Source: Clostridiales bacterium (GTDB lineage Bacteria; Bacillota; Clostridia; Oscillospirales; Oscillospiraceae). Taken from it: a stretch of 24,029 nucleotides of DNA. The notes under the pieces were generated by a model. It did no database searches. It was not told the DNA's origin and was given only the letters and a program-made list of their open reading frames with translations. The stretch spans positions 1-24,029 of the forward strand of contig SFLD01000049.1 in NCBI GenBank assembly GCA_004553545.1. The letters run 5' to 3'. Positions 14,692 through 21,392 of this stretch are shown piece after piece. Positions within the stretch are counted from its first letter, which is position 1. Each line of letters opens with the position of its first letter. Both the position numbers and the translations under genes were made by a program.

Positions 14692-15639
14692 ATGCCCAGA
14701 GGCAAATCCAGTCGCAAGTATCAGCTCACCATCAACAACCCGTTGGAACACGGTTGGACGCACGAGAGAATCAAGGAGAACATCCGGGACTTCTCCGGCT
14801 GCGTCTATTGGTGTCTCTGCGACGAGGTAGGAGAGAACGGGACCCTCCATACTCACGTTTACATGGCTTTCCGGAGCGAGGCGGAGTTTTCCCAGGTGAA
14901 GCGGCATTTCTATGAGGCGCACATTGAGGCGTGCCGTGGCACCCACCGGGAGAACCGGGACTACATCCGCAAGGAAGGCAAGTACCGGGACACGGACAAG
15001 GCGGAGACCAACCGCCCGGAGACATTTGAGGAATCCGGAGAGCTGCCTCCGGAATCGGACCGACGCACAAAGCAGTCCGAGGCGATCCTCGCCATGGTCC
15101 AGGACGGTGCCAGCAACGCCGAGATCCTGCGGACCTATCCCTCCGCCATGAACCACCTGCCCCGGATTGACCAGGCCCGGCAGACCTTGCTGGAGGAGCG
15201 GTATCGCAGCGAGTTCCGCAAGCAGGAAGTGACCTATCTCCACGGCAAGACCGGCGTCGGAAAGACCCGTGGCATCCTGGAGAAGCACGGCTATGAGAAC
15301 GTATACCGTGTGACCAACTACCAACACCCCTTTGATGGCTACAAGGGGGAGCCGGTGATTGTCTTCGATGAGTTCCGCAGCAGTCTGCCCCTCGGTGATA
15401 TGCTCAACTACCTGGACGGCTATCCTTTGATGCTGCCCAGCCGCTACGCCGACAAGGTGGCTTGCTATACGGAGGTCTATCTCGTCAGCAATATCCCGTT
15501 GGAGAAGCAGTATCCCAATGTGCAGCAGGAGGAACCGGAGAGCTGGAACGCCTTCAAGCGCCGCATCCATCACTGCTATGAGCTGCTGTCCGAGGAGGAT
15601 ATCCAGCGCATCTTCTCCGAGGAGGTGGCCGGATGCTGA
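14692..15639 (+). CDS. rep: CRESS-type Rep: HUH endonuclease plus SF3 helicase
   Basis: 315 residues from ATG 14692, with AAGGAG five bases upstream. N-terminal HUH domain: motif I YQLTINNP (10-17), motif II HTH (H53, H55) in GTLHTHVYMAF, motif III DYIRKEGK with catalytic Y91 and K94. C-terminal superfamily 3 helicase: Walker A GKTGVGKT (185-192), Walker B VIVFDEF (222-228; D226, E227), motif C VYLVSN (262-267; N267). This order and spacing match Rep of circoviruses, geminiviruses and bacterial pCRESS plasmids. The enzyme nicks TAGTATTAC, stays joined through Y91 and drives rolling-circle replication. All motifs are intact, so activity is expected. Its stop overlaps the next start (ATGCTGA), giving coupling. 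A second ribosome site and ATG (14663) open an overlapping out-of-frame short ORF, possibly a translation brake. Confidence 0.93.
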   Translation: MPRGKSSRKYQLTINNPLEHGWTHERIKENIRDFSGCVYWCLCDEVGENGTLHTHVYMAFRSEAEFSQVKRHFYEAHIEACRGTHRENRDYIRKEGKYRDTDKAETNRPETFEESGELPPESDRRTKQSEAILAMVQDGASNAEILRTYPSAMNHLPRIDQARQTLLEERYRSEFRKQEVTYLHGKTGVGKTRGILEKHGYENVYRVTNYQHPFDGYKGEPVIVFDEFRSSLPLGDMLNYLDGYPLMLPSRYADKVACYTEVYLVSNIPLEKQYPNVQQEEPESWNAFKRRIHHCYELLSEEDIQRIFSEEVAGC

Positions 15640-15824
15640 ATCACTATCCCGACGTTCTCACCGTGGAGCAAGCGGCTCATATCCTCTGCGTCAGCGAGAA
15701 ATCCCTCTACCGGCTCCTGCGTGACGGCACCATCGGCTGCAAGCGCATTGGCCGGAAATACCTCATTCCCAAGCTCTGCGTGGCGGACTACCTTTGTTCC
15801 GCCCGCTACGCCGCCAAACGATGA
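15633..15824 (+). CDS. xis: Excisionase-like HTH protein of the element
   Basis: 63 residues, start ATG 15633 overlapping the rep stop, with GAGGAGG about ten bases upstream. The sequence DVLTVEQAAHILCVSEKSLYRLLRDGTIGCKRIGRKYLIPKLCVADYL is a MerR-like winged HTH of the excisionase (DNA-binding, excisionase family) type: a helix-turn-helix, then a GxxxxxxIGRKYLIP wing. Such proteins bend DNA and steer a tyrosine integrase to excision. Position between rep and int fits that role. It might also regulate transcription; family-level confidence is high, the exact role is inferred. Confidence 0.85.
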   Translation: MLNHYPDVLTVEQAAHILCVSEKSLYRLLRDGTIGCKRIGRKYLIPKLCVADYLCSARYAAKR

Positions 15825-15854
15825 CAGCAGGTCACTGTCTGAAAGGAGTTCAGC

Positions 15855-17063
15855 ATGACAGGAATCCTGCAAGTCAAAAACGGAAAGTACTATATCGTCC
15901 TCAGCTATTACGAAAACGGAAAGCGTCAGCGCCGCTGGATAGCCACCGGCCTCCCGGAGAAGAACAACAAGCGCAAGGCAAACCAGATGCTCCAGGAGGT
16001 CCTGGCGAAGGAGGCCCAGCAGGACCCGCCTCCCCGGTCCGACATGACGGTGGCGGACTGCGTGCGGCACTGGTTGGCCCAGGTCGGCCGCCGCATCGAC
16101 GAGACCACCCTCCAGAGCTACCAGCTCACTGCCGAGACCCACATCCTCCCGGATTTTGAGGAAAACGGCATGACCCTGCGGAACTGCACCGTGAAGGCGC
16201 TGCAAGCCTATTTCGACGAGAAGCATCTGCACGGAAGGCGGGACGGCAAGGGAGGTCTCTCCCCCGCAACACTGCGGCACCTGCGGAACGTCATCAGTCA
16301 ATCCCTGGACCTGGCCGTGAAGGAAGGGCTGCTGCCCTCCAACCCCTGCCGCCTGGTGGAGCTGCCCCGGAAAGAGAAGTACGAGGCCAGCTTTTACAGT
16401 GTGGAGCAGCTCCAGCGGCTTTTCAAGGCCCTGGAGGGAGACCCTCTCCAACCCCTGGTGAAAATCGCCGCCCTCTACGGACTGCGCCGCAGTGAGCTAC
16501 TGGGCCTGAAATGGGACAGCATCGACTTTGACAACCAGCGCCTCACCATCCGGCATACGGTGTGCCGCATCAAGACGGTGACAGAGAAGGACAAGACCAA
16601 GAACAAGAGCAGTCACCGCAGCTTCCCCCTCCTCCCGGAGGCCAGGGAGATATTCCTGGAAGCCAAGGCCCAGGAGGCAGAAAACCGGCGGCTGCTGGGA
16701 AAGGGCTACCAATCCAATGACTACGTTTTCAAGTGGCCGGATGGGCACCCGTTCCTGCCGGACTATGTGTCCGCCCGGTTCTCGGACCTTCTTCGGAAAA
16801 GCGGTCTGCCCCGCATCCGGCTCCACGACCTGCGGCATACCTGCGCCAGCCTCCTGCTGAATCAGGGCTTCACCCTGAAAGACGTGCAGGACTGGATGGG
16901 TCATTCGGATATCGGCACCACCGCCAATATCTACGGCCATCTGGACGCCGCCCGCAAGCAGAGCATGGCGGACAGGCTCTCCTCCTGCCTCTCCGGGCAG
17001 AATCCGGAGGATGGTAGAAAAACGGTAGAAACAGCCGAAAAATCAGCCCCTGCCGCTGGATGA
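15855..17063 (+). CDS. int: Tyrosine recombinase (integrase) of the element
   Basis: 402 residues from ATG 15855, with AAAGGAG seven bases upstream. Residues ~1-50 (LQVKNGKYYIVLSYYENGKRQRRWIATGL) form an arm-binding domain of AP2-like type. ~63-165 is the core-binding SAM-like domain (MTVADCVRHWLAQ ... GLLPSNPC). ~175-375 is the catalytic domain. Catalytic residues seen: R211 (YGLRRSELLGL), H324 and R327 (HDLRHT), H350 (WMGHSDIGTT) and nucleophile Y360 (ANIYGHL). It joins attP to tRNA-Leu. The arm-type repeats at 17013-17031 lie within its own 3' coding end, so those bases serve two purposes. All catalytic residues are present; the enzyme looks functional. Confidence 0.95.
   Translation: MTGILQVKNGKYYIVLSYYENGKRQRRWIATGLPEKNNKRKANQMLQEVLAKEAQQDPPPRSDMTVADCVRHWLAQVGRRIDETTLQSYQLTAETHILPDFEENGMTLRNCTVKALQAYFDEKHLHGRRDGKGGLSPATLRHLRNVISQSLDLAVKEGLLPSNPCRLVELPRKEKYEASFYSVEQLQRLFKALEGDPLQPLVKIAALYGLRRSELLGLKWDSIDFDNQRLTIRHTVCRIKTVTEKDKTKNKSSHRSFPLLPEAREIFLEAKAQEAENRRLLGKGYQSNDYVFKWPDGHPFLPDYVSARFSDLLRKSGLPRIRLHDLRHTCASLLLNQGFTLKDVQDWMGHSDIGTTANIYGHLDAARKQSMADRLSSCLSGQNPEDGRKTVETAEKSAPAAG
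17013..17031 (+). other. Right integrase arm-type sites
   Basis: GGTAGAAA at 17013-17020 and 17024-17031, period 11 bp, inside the last codons of int. It matches the pair at 13762-13780 in sequence, period and orientation. Confidence 0.7.
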
Positions 17064-17095
17064 CGTTTTTCCTCAAAAAGTTGTCGTTCAAAGCA

Positions 17096-17126
17096 AAATC
17101 GGCATGAAACACAACGTTTCATGCCG
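17096..17126 (-). terminator. Element-borne terminator behind the restored tRNA
   Basis: CGGCATGAAAC (17100-17110) pairs perfectly with 17116-17126 over ACAAC; on the minus strand ATTTTGC follows. It replaces the tRNA operon terminator now left 3.6 kb away, and may also end int on the other strand. Confidence 0.7.
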
Positions 17127-17133
17127 ATGATGT

Positions 17134-17191
17134 TTGGTGCGCGAGGCGGGACTTGAACCCGCACGTCCGTAAGGGACACTAGAACCTGAAT
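17134..17191 (-). other. attR: 58-bp direct repeat within tRNA-Leu(CAG)
   Basis: The second copy of the 58-bp repeat, still joined to a tRNA 5' half. In attB the repeat edge coincides with the anticodon stem-loop (CTAGA-acctgaa-TCTAG on plus), so the 7-nt anticodon loop is the likely strand-exchange region. Confidence 0.92.
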
Positions 17192-17222
17192 CTAGCGAGT
17201 CTGCCAATTCCACCCCGAAGGA
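17135..17222 (-). tRNA. tRNA-Leu (anticodon CAG), acceptor stem unpaired
   Basis: The minus strand shows GAATTGGCAGA (D loop), anticodon stem-loop CTAGA-TTCAGGT-TCTAG, a variable arm TGTCCCTTACGGACGT, T arm GCGGG-TTCAAGT-CCCGC and CCA. The 3' acceptor strand CTCGCGC needs GCGCGAG opposite, but the sequence there is TCCTTCG, and the D-stem (GTG/CTC) is imperfect. The 5' end is therefore uncertain and the gene may be non-functional. The 3' half belongs to the integrated element. Confidence 0.7.
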
Positions 17223-17235
17223 GAACGAAGGCTCA

Positions 17236-17311
<76 letters not shown>

Positions 17312-17317
17312 ATATCA

Positions 17318-17404
17318 TGGTGCCGGTGACCGGACTCGAACCGGTACGGTATTTCTACCAAGGGATTTTAAGTCCCGCGCGTCTACCAATTTCGCCACAC
17401 CGAC
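17318..17404 (-). tRNA. tRNA-Leu (anticodon TAA)
   Basis: The acceptor GTCGGTG pairs with CACCGGC (one G-T). Anticodon loop ACTTAAAAT, long variable arm TTGGTAGAAATACCG, T arm ACCGG-TTCGAGT-CCGGT; CCA is encoded. First gene of the operon. Confidence 0.95.
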
Positions 17405-17422
17405 AGATCACCAGCAACACGT

Positions 17423-17451
17423 AGGATACCACGATCCCGTCCCAATGTCAA
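17423..17451 (-). promoter_or_regulatory. Promoter of the tRNA operon
   Basis: On the minus strand TTGACA (17446-17451), 17 bp, TATCCT (17423-17428), with TGG before the -10; 19 bp ahead of tRNA-Leu(TAA). Confidence 0.8.
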
Positions 17452-17587
17452 GGGGTGGGACGGAAAAATTTCAGAATGAGCCTACGGAGAGAAAATTTTT
17501 GGCCTTCCTGCACGCTTTCGTGCAATTTTTCCCGGGCTGACGCATAGGATGGTGAAGTTCTTTCAAAACGCAAAGGAGGAGAAAACG

Positions 17588-17659
17588 ATGCTGTGGGATG
17601 GAACGCATGACCTGGATGACCTGATCTTCCCGGAGGAGTGGATCATCAGCGAACGCTGA
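17588..17659 (+). CDS. 23-residue acidic peptide, unknown
   Basis: ATG 17588 is preceded by AAAGGAGGAG at ideal distance and opens MLWDGTHDLDDLIFPEEWIISER. The peptide has eight acidic residues against two basic (Arg/His) ones, two Trp, and no signal or membrane segment. A hairpin terminator begins 18 bp after the stop, so it could form a self-contained transcript, although no clear promoter is seen upstream. No family was recognised. The strong ribosome site is the main reason to call it; chance occurrence remains possible. Confidence 0.5.
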   Translation: MLWDGTHDLDDLIFPEEWIISER

Positions 17660-17677
17660 TGGCGCCAAAAGGCACAG

Positions 17678-17712
17678 ACAGGGTCCGGCCCCTTGGGGCC
17701 GGACCCTGTTTT
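17678..17712 (+). terminator. Hairpin terminator after the small ORF
   Basis: ACAGGGTCCGGCCCC (17678-17692) pairs with 17695-17709 and TTTT overlaps the end on the plus strand. It also faces ptb on the minus strand. The core is shared with 2332-2370. Confidence 0.7.
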
Positions 17713-17745
17713 ACATTGCTTTGGGAGAGGAATCTGCGTCCGGCT

Positions 17746-18639
17746 TTACGTCATGGCCTGGAGGACGGAGAGGAGGATGGAGAGGTACTTGCTCTCCGGG
17801 GCGTCGGCGCGGCTGGTGATGACCACCGGGGCGGAGGCCCCGCAGATGGTGGAGGCCACCGGCAGCCCCGCGATGCAGGTGATGCTCTTATAGAGCACGT
17901 TGCCGCTGCAGAGGTCCGGCAGGAGCAGCACATCCGCCTGCCCGGCCACCGGGCCGGTGATGCCCTTGTGCTCCGCGTGGGCGCGGGAGATGGCCCCGTC
18001 CAGGGCCAGGGGACCCTGGATGACGCAGTTCCCCACGGTCTCCCGCTCGAGCTCCGCCGCGTCCACGGTACTGACGATCTTAGAAGAGACGTTCTCCACG
18101 GCGGAGAGCACCGCCACCTTTGGCTGCTCCATGCCGAGAGCCGCCGTCACCGGCAGCACGTTTTCCAGGATGCGGCGCTTGGCGGCGAGATCCGGGGCAA
18201 TGTTCACGGCGCAGTCCGTGAAGACCACCAGCCGCCCCTCGTGGGGAAAGACCGCCGCCTGGCTGATGAGCCCGCCGGGGGGCACGAGACCGTTCTCATG
18301 ACTCAAGATCGCCCGGACAAAGGTGGCCGTGGGCAGGATGCCCTTCATCATCACGTCCGCCTCGCCGCGGTGGATGAGCTTCGTGGCCAGGGCCGCGCAG
18401 GCGGCCTCGTCGGGGCAGTCCAGGAGGGTGTAGTCCTCCGCCTTCTCGCCCATTTCCGCCAGGAGGGAGCGAATCTCCCCTTCCTTCCCGATGAGCACCC
18501 CCTGGGCGATGCCCTTGCGCTGGGCTTCCACCAGGGCGCTGAGGGCGGGCTCATCCTGGGCGGCGGCCAGGGCGATGCGCACCCGGGTCCGCCGGTTCCG
18601 CAGAACGAATTCCTCGATTTCCTCAAAAGACCGGAACAT
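17746..18639 (-). CDS. ptb: Phosphate butyryltransferase
   Basis: 297 residues from ATG 18639. It belongs to the phosphate acetyl/butyryltransferase family and converts butyryl-CoA and phosphate to butyryl-phosphate and CoA. Family-like stretches: VLIGKEGEIRSLL, ADVMMKGILPTATFVRAIL (substrate-site region, ~92-110), VVFTDCAVNIAPDLAAKRRILENV (~145-168), QADVLLLPDLCSGNVLYKSITCIAG (~230-254) and the C-terminal GASAPVVITSRADAPESKYLSI. The start overlaps the end of buk by 17 bp, so the two are co-translated and form the butyryl-CoA to butyrate route that yields ATP. It may also accept other short acyl-CoAs; substrate choice cannot be read from sequence. It is intact. Confidence 0.93.
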   Translation of the reverse strand: MFRSFEEIEEFVLRNRRTRVRIALAAAQDEPALSALVEAQRKGIAQGVLIGKEGEIRSLLAEMGEKAEDYTLLDCPDEAACAALATKLIHRGEADVMMKGILPTATFVRAILSHENGLVPPGGLISQAAVFPHEGRLVVFTDCAVNIAPDLAAKRRILENVLPVTAALGMEQPKVAVLSAVENVSSKIVSTVDAAELERETVGNCVIQGPLALDGAISRAHAEHKGITGPVAGQADVLLLPDLCSGNVLYKSITCIAGLPVASTICGASAPVVITSRADAPESKYLSILLSVLQAMT

Positions 18640-19714
18640 GGACCTTCCCCTCCCTGAAATTCTTGATCTGGATTTTCCCCGTGAGGCCCCGGTAGGCGTT
18701 GAGGCAGAGGGACTCCATCTCCCGTTCCCCGGGCTGGACGGCCACCGGAGCAAGGAAGCCCACCCGGTCCCGGATGAGGTCCACGATGTACTGGGAGTTG
18801 GCCATGCCGCCGATGAGGAGGATGGCGTCCACCTGGCCCTTCAGCACCGTGGCGAAGGCCCCGATGTCCTTTGCGATCTGGTAGCACATGGCTTCCAGCA
18901 CCTCGGTGTACTTCTGGTCCCCGGCCAGGGCCTTTTTCTCAATGGAGATCACGTCCATCTCCCCGAGATAGCCCATGAGCCCCGCCTGGCCGTTGACCTT
19001 GCGGATCATGGCCTCGTGGTCGTACTTGCCGGAAAAGCACAGGTCCACCAGGGGCCCCACCGGCACGCCGTTGCAGCGGTTGTTGCTGAAGGCCCCGTCC
19101 CCGGTGATGCCATTCTGGGCGTCCACCATCTTGCCCTTCCGGTGGGCGGTGACGGTGATGCCGCCGCCGAGCGTCACCACCAGGAGATTCAGGTCCTCGT
19201 AGTTCCTGCCAATGCTCTCAGCGTAGGCCCGGGCCATAGCCCGGTTGTTGAGGGCCTGATAGGCCGGCACCCGGGGCACATCCGGGAGGCCGGAGTAGAA
19301 GGCCAGGGGGTCGAACTCGCAGGTCCCCGGCATGTCCACCGTCAGGGCAGCGGCCTTGGTGCCCGCCGTCATGTCATAGGCGATCTGGCAACCGAGAGAG
19401 CAGGGGTGGATGCCGTACTTCCCCGTCCGAATTTCCGCCAGCATATCCTCGTCGATGCGGTAGGTGCCGCCCTCCACCGGCGCGGTGGGGCCGCCCCGGG
19501 AGACGATGGCGTCCAGCTCCGAAACGGCGATGCCGTGCTGGGCCAGGAAATTCTCGATGTCCCGGCGGCGGAAGCCGTACTGGGCAAAGATGCCGTCGGC
19601 GTGCTGCAGGTCCTCCAGAGAGTGGGCGATGGTCTGCTTCAGGCGGCAGGTCTCGTCCTCATAGTAGGCGATCTTGGTGGAGGTGGACCCAAGATTGATG
19701 GCGAAAATTTTCAA
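18623..19714 (-). CDS. buk: Butyrate kinase
   Basis: 363 residues, acetate/propionate/butyrate kinase fold. It transfers phosphate from butyryl-phosphate to ADP, giving butyrate and ATP, the last step of butyrate fermentation. The N-terminal phosphate loop is NLGSTSTK (7-14), followed by VSRGGPTAPVEGGTYRID, VDMPGTCEFDPLAFYSGLPDVPR, LGGGITVTAHRKGKMVD and LLIGGMANSQYIVDLI, all typical. The start is TTG 19714, with AAGGAG ten bases upstream; no ATG or GTG fits as well, so expression may be tuned down at initiation. It precedes ptb in the same transcript, overlapping it by 17 bp. Promoter at 19774-19802. It could also act on branched-chain acyl phosphates. Confidence 0.93.
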   Translation of the reverse strand: MKIFAINLGSTSTKIAYYEDETCRLKQTIAHSLEDLQHADGIFAQYGFRRRDIENFLAQHGIAVSELDAIVSRGGPTAPVEGGTYRIDEDMLAEIRTGKYGIHPCSLGCQIAYDMTAGTKAAALTVDMPGTCEFDPLAFYSGLPDVPRVPAYQALNNRAMARAYAESIGRNYEDLNLLVVTLGGGITVTAHRKGKMVDAQNGITGDGAFSNNRCNGVPVGPLVDLCFSGKYDHEAMIRKVNGQAGLMGYLGEMDVISIEKKALAGDQKYTEVLEAMCYQIAKDIGAFATVLKGQVDAILLIGGMANSQYIVDLIRDRVGFLAPVAVQPGEREMESLCLNAYRGLTGKIQIKNFREGKVHVPVF

Positions 19715-19773
19715 CGGCGTCAGGCTCCTTCCCGGCCCGGAGCGGGCGGCTTGTATGATGTATTCTAAGTTGT

Positions 19774-19802
19774 ATTATAACTCAAATTTCCCCCGGGCGC
19801 AA
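19774..19802 (-). promoter_or_regulatory. Promoter of buk-ptb
   Basis: On the minus strand TTGCGC (19797-19802), 17 bp, TATAAT (19774-19779). The -35 box lies in the loop of the terminator hairpin at 19784-19820, so the upstream terminator and this promoter overlap. Confidence 0.65.
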
Positions 19803-19820
19803 GGGCTCCGGGGGAAATTT
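19784..19820. terminator. Terminator after the M18 aminopeptidase gene
   Basis: AAATTTCCCCCGG (19784-19796) pairs perfectly with 19808-19820 over an 11-nt loop. The A/T ends make it able to work on both strands; it lies 14 bp past the M18 stop. Confidence 0.75.
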
Positions 19821-19833
19821 CGCGGAAAAACCC

Positions 19834-21111
19834 TCAGACCAGGGCCAGACCGTTCTCCGTCAGTTCCAGGGACTTGCCGTAGAAGACGGTGAGGGCACGC
19901 ACCATGGAGGAGGTATCCTCCGCCCCGGCGGTCTCCCAGGCGGAGTGCATGGCCAGCTGGGGCAGGCCGATGTCCACGGTGTTGAGGGACACCTGGGTGT
20001 TGGCGATGTTGCCGAGGGTGGAGCCGCCGGCCATGTCCGCCCGGTTGGCGTAGCGCTGGAAGGGGACTCCCGCCTCCTCGCAAAGGAGCTGGAGGAGGGC
20101 GGCGGAGACGCCGTCGGAGGTATAGTGCTGGGCGGCGTTGTACTTGATGACCACGCCGCCGTTGAGCTTCACGCCGTGGTTGGGGTCGGAGAGCTCCGGG
20201 TGGTTGGGATGGACGGCATGGGCGTTGTCGCAGGAGAGGAGGAAGCTGCGGGCCACCTTCTGGCGGTACTTCTCCCCCTGGCCCAGGGTCTCGCAGACCC
20301 TCTCCAGGGTGTCCCGCAGGAAGGTGGACGCCGCGCCCTGCTTGGTCTGGCTGCCGACTTCCTCGTTGTCAAAGAGGCAGTAGACGGGGATGGCCCCGCT
20401 CTCCCCGGCGGCCAGGAACGCCGTGAGACCGGAGAAGGCGCACTGCAGGTCGTCGAGACGGGGGGCGGAGAGCAGCCCGTTCCACTCCACGCCCTCCTGG
20501 GGGTTGTAGAGGGCCAGGTCCGTCGCCAGGATGTCCTCCTCCCGGCAGGCGAGAGCCATGGCGAGGGTGGGGCGGAAGAAGCCCTTCTCCTCCCCGCTCC
20601 CCCAGAGGGGCAGCAGGTCCACGGCGGGATTCCAGCTGTAGCCGTCGTTGGCCTTCCGGTTCATGTGGATGGCCACGTTGGGGATCACGGCGCACGCGCC
20701 CCCCAGGTCCAGCAGGCGGCTCTCGATGCCGGAGCCCTTGCGCAGCAGCACCCGGCCCGCGATGCCCAGGGGCCGGTCCATCCAGGTGCTCATCAGCATC
20801 CCGCCGTACTTCTCCACGGCCAGCCGCCGGCAGCCGCTGCCGGTGAGCTCGGCGTTCTCCTTGATCTTGAAGGTGGGGCTGTCGCAGTGGGAGGCCGTCA
20901 TCAGGAAGCCGGAGAAGTCCCGCCTCGCCCGGAAGGCGATGAGGGACGAGCCGTTCCGGGTCACGTAGTAGCCCTGCCCGGGGGTCAGGTCCCAGTCCTC
21001 CCCTTCGCTGAGGGGCAGGAACCCGGCGGCGCGGAGGGTCTCGGCGCTGTGGGCCACGGCGTGGTAGGGCGAGGGGCTGGCGGCGATATAGTCAAAGAGC
21101 TTTCGGTTCAT
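19834..21111 (-). CDS. apeB: M18-family aminopeptidase
   Basis: 425 residues from ATG 21111 with AGGAGGT upstream. M18 enzymes are cytoplasmic, dodecameric, two-metal aminopeptidases that remove N-terminal (often acidic) residues. Metal and active-site segments: SHCDSP (H75, D77), APRLDDL (D220/D221 region), DNEEVGSQTKQGA (D248, E250, E251) and SCDNAHAVHPNHPE (~298-311). The end DIGLPQLAMHSAWETAGAEDTSSM holds the last ligand histidine. Length and motifs are those of the family and the frame is intact. It stands alone between its own promoter (21186-21214) and terminator. The symbol is by family resemblance. Confidence 0.93.
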   Translation of the reverse strand: MNRKLFDYIAASPSPYHAVAHSAETLRAAGFLPLSEGEDWDLTPGQGYYVTRNGSSLIAFRARRDFSGFLMTASHCDSPTFKIKENAELTGSGCRRLAVEKYGGMLMSTWMDRPLGIAGRVLLRKGSGIESRLLDLGGACAVIPNVAIHMNRKANDGYSWNPAVDLLPLWGSGEEKGFFRPTLAMALACREEDILATDLALYNPQEGVEWNGLLSAPRLDDLQCAFSGLTAFLAAGESGAIPVYCLFDNEEVGSQTKQGAASTFLRDTLERVCETLGQGEKYRQKVARSFLLSCDNAHAVHPNHPELSDPNHGVKLNGGVVIKYNAAQHYTSDGVSAALLQLLCEEAGVPFQRYANRADMAGGSTLGNIANTQVSLNTVDIGLPQLAMHSAWETAGAEDTSSMVRALTVFYGKSLELTENGLALV

Positions 21112-21185
21112 GGTGGGACCTCCTGTTTTTCGCCCGGGGGGCTGATTTTGGGGAAGATCGCCCCGGAGGGCGCGGTTTTTCCCCT

Positions 21186-21214
21186 ATTATACCCCGGAAG
21201 ACGGCCGGGCGCAA
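21186..21214 (-). promoter_or_regulatory. Promoter of the M18 aminopeptidase gene
   Basis: On the minus strand TTGCGC (21209-21214), 17 bp, TATAAT (21186-21191). A 12-base stretch around the -35 is identical to that of buk. Confidence 0.65.
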
Positions 21215-21275
21215 GGCTTTGCTTGCGGGAGCGCGGGGAAGACAAGATGGGGAGTAGTCACTAAAACATAAAAAA

Positions 21276-21294
21276 TTTAACAATAAACGTTAAA
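21276..21294. promoter_or_regulatory. Candidate operator before the DUF2975 gene
   Basis: TTTAAC (21276-21281) and GTTAAA (21289-21294) form an inverted repeat in a short AT-rich island about 100 bp before the DUF2975 start. TTGACG follows at 21301 but no clear -10 is seen. Confidence 0.35.
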
Positions 21295-21392
21295 TTCTGC
21301 TTGACGGGGACGCTCACCCTGTGCTGCGCTGGGACCAGGGAAAGCCGCCGGACCGGCCGGCGGGAACCGACGGAGAAAAAAGGAGGTCCTTT

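Larger units (their letters stand above)
13562..17191 (+). mobile_element. Integrated CRESS-type replicon (integrative plasmid) in tRNA-Leu
   Basis: The element is 3,572 bp per unit (spacing between the two 58-bp repeats). Order: attL, paired integrase arm-type repeats, ~350 bp non-coding with a strong hairpin, RHH gene, CRESS-type origin, rep, excisionase-like gene, integrase, arm-type repeats, terminator, attR. All four genes point the same way. It carries no recognisable capsid, relaxase or cargo gene, so it is a minimal integrate/excise/replicate module. CRESS-like Rep proteins in bacterial plasmids and integrated elements are established knowledge (the pCRESS groups). Assignment of this copy rests on motifs and the origin seen here. 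Confidence 0.9.

Noticed and set aside
14624..14830. Short frame overlapping the start of rep
   Set aside because: Mostly the out-of-frame reading of rep; its ATG at 14663 has a ribosome site, so it is mentioned only as a possible translation brake, not as a gene.
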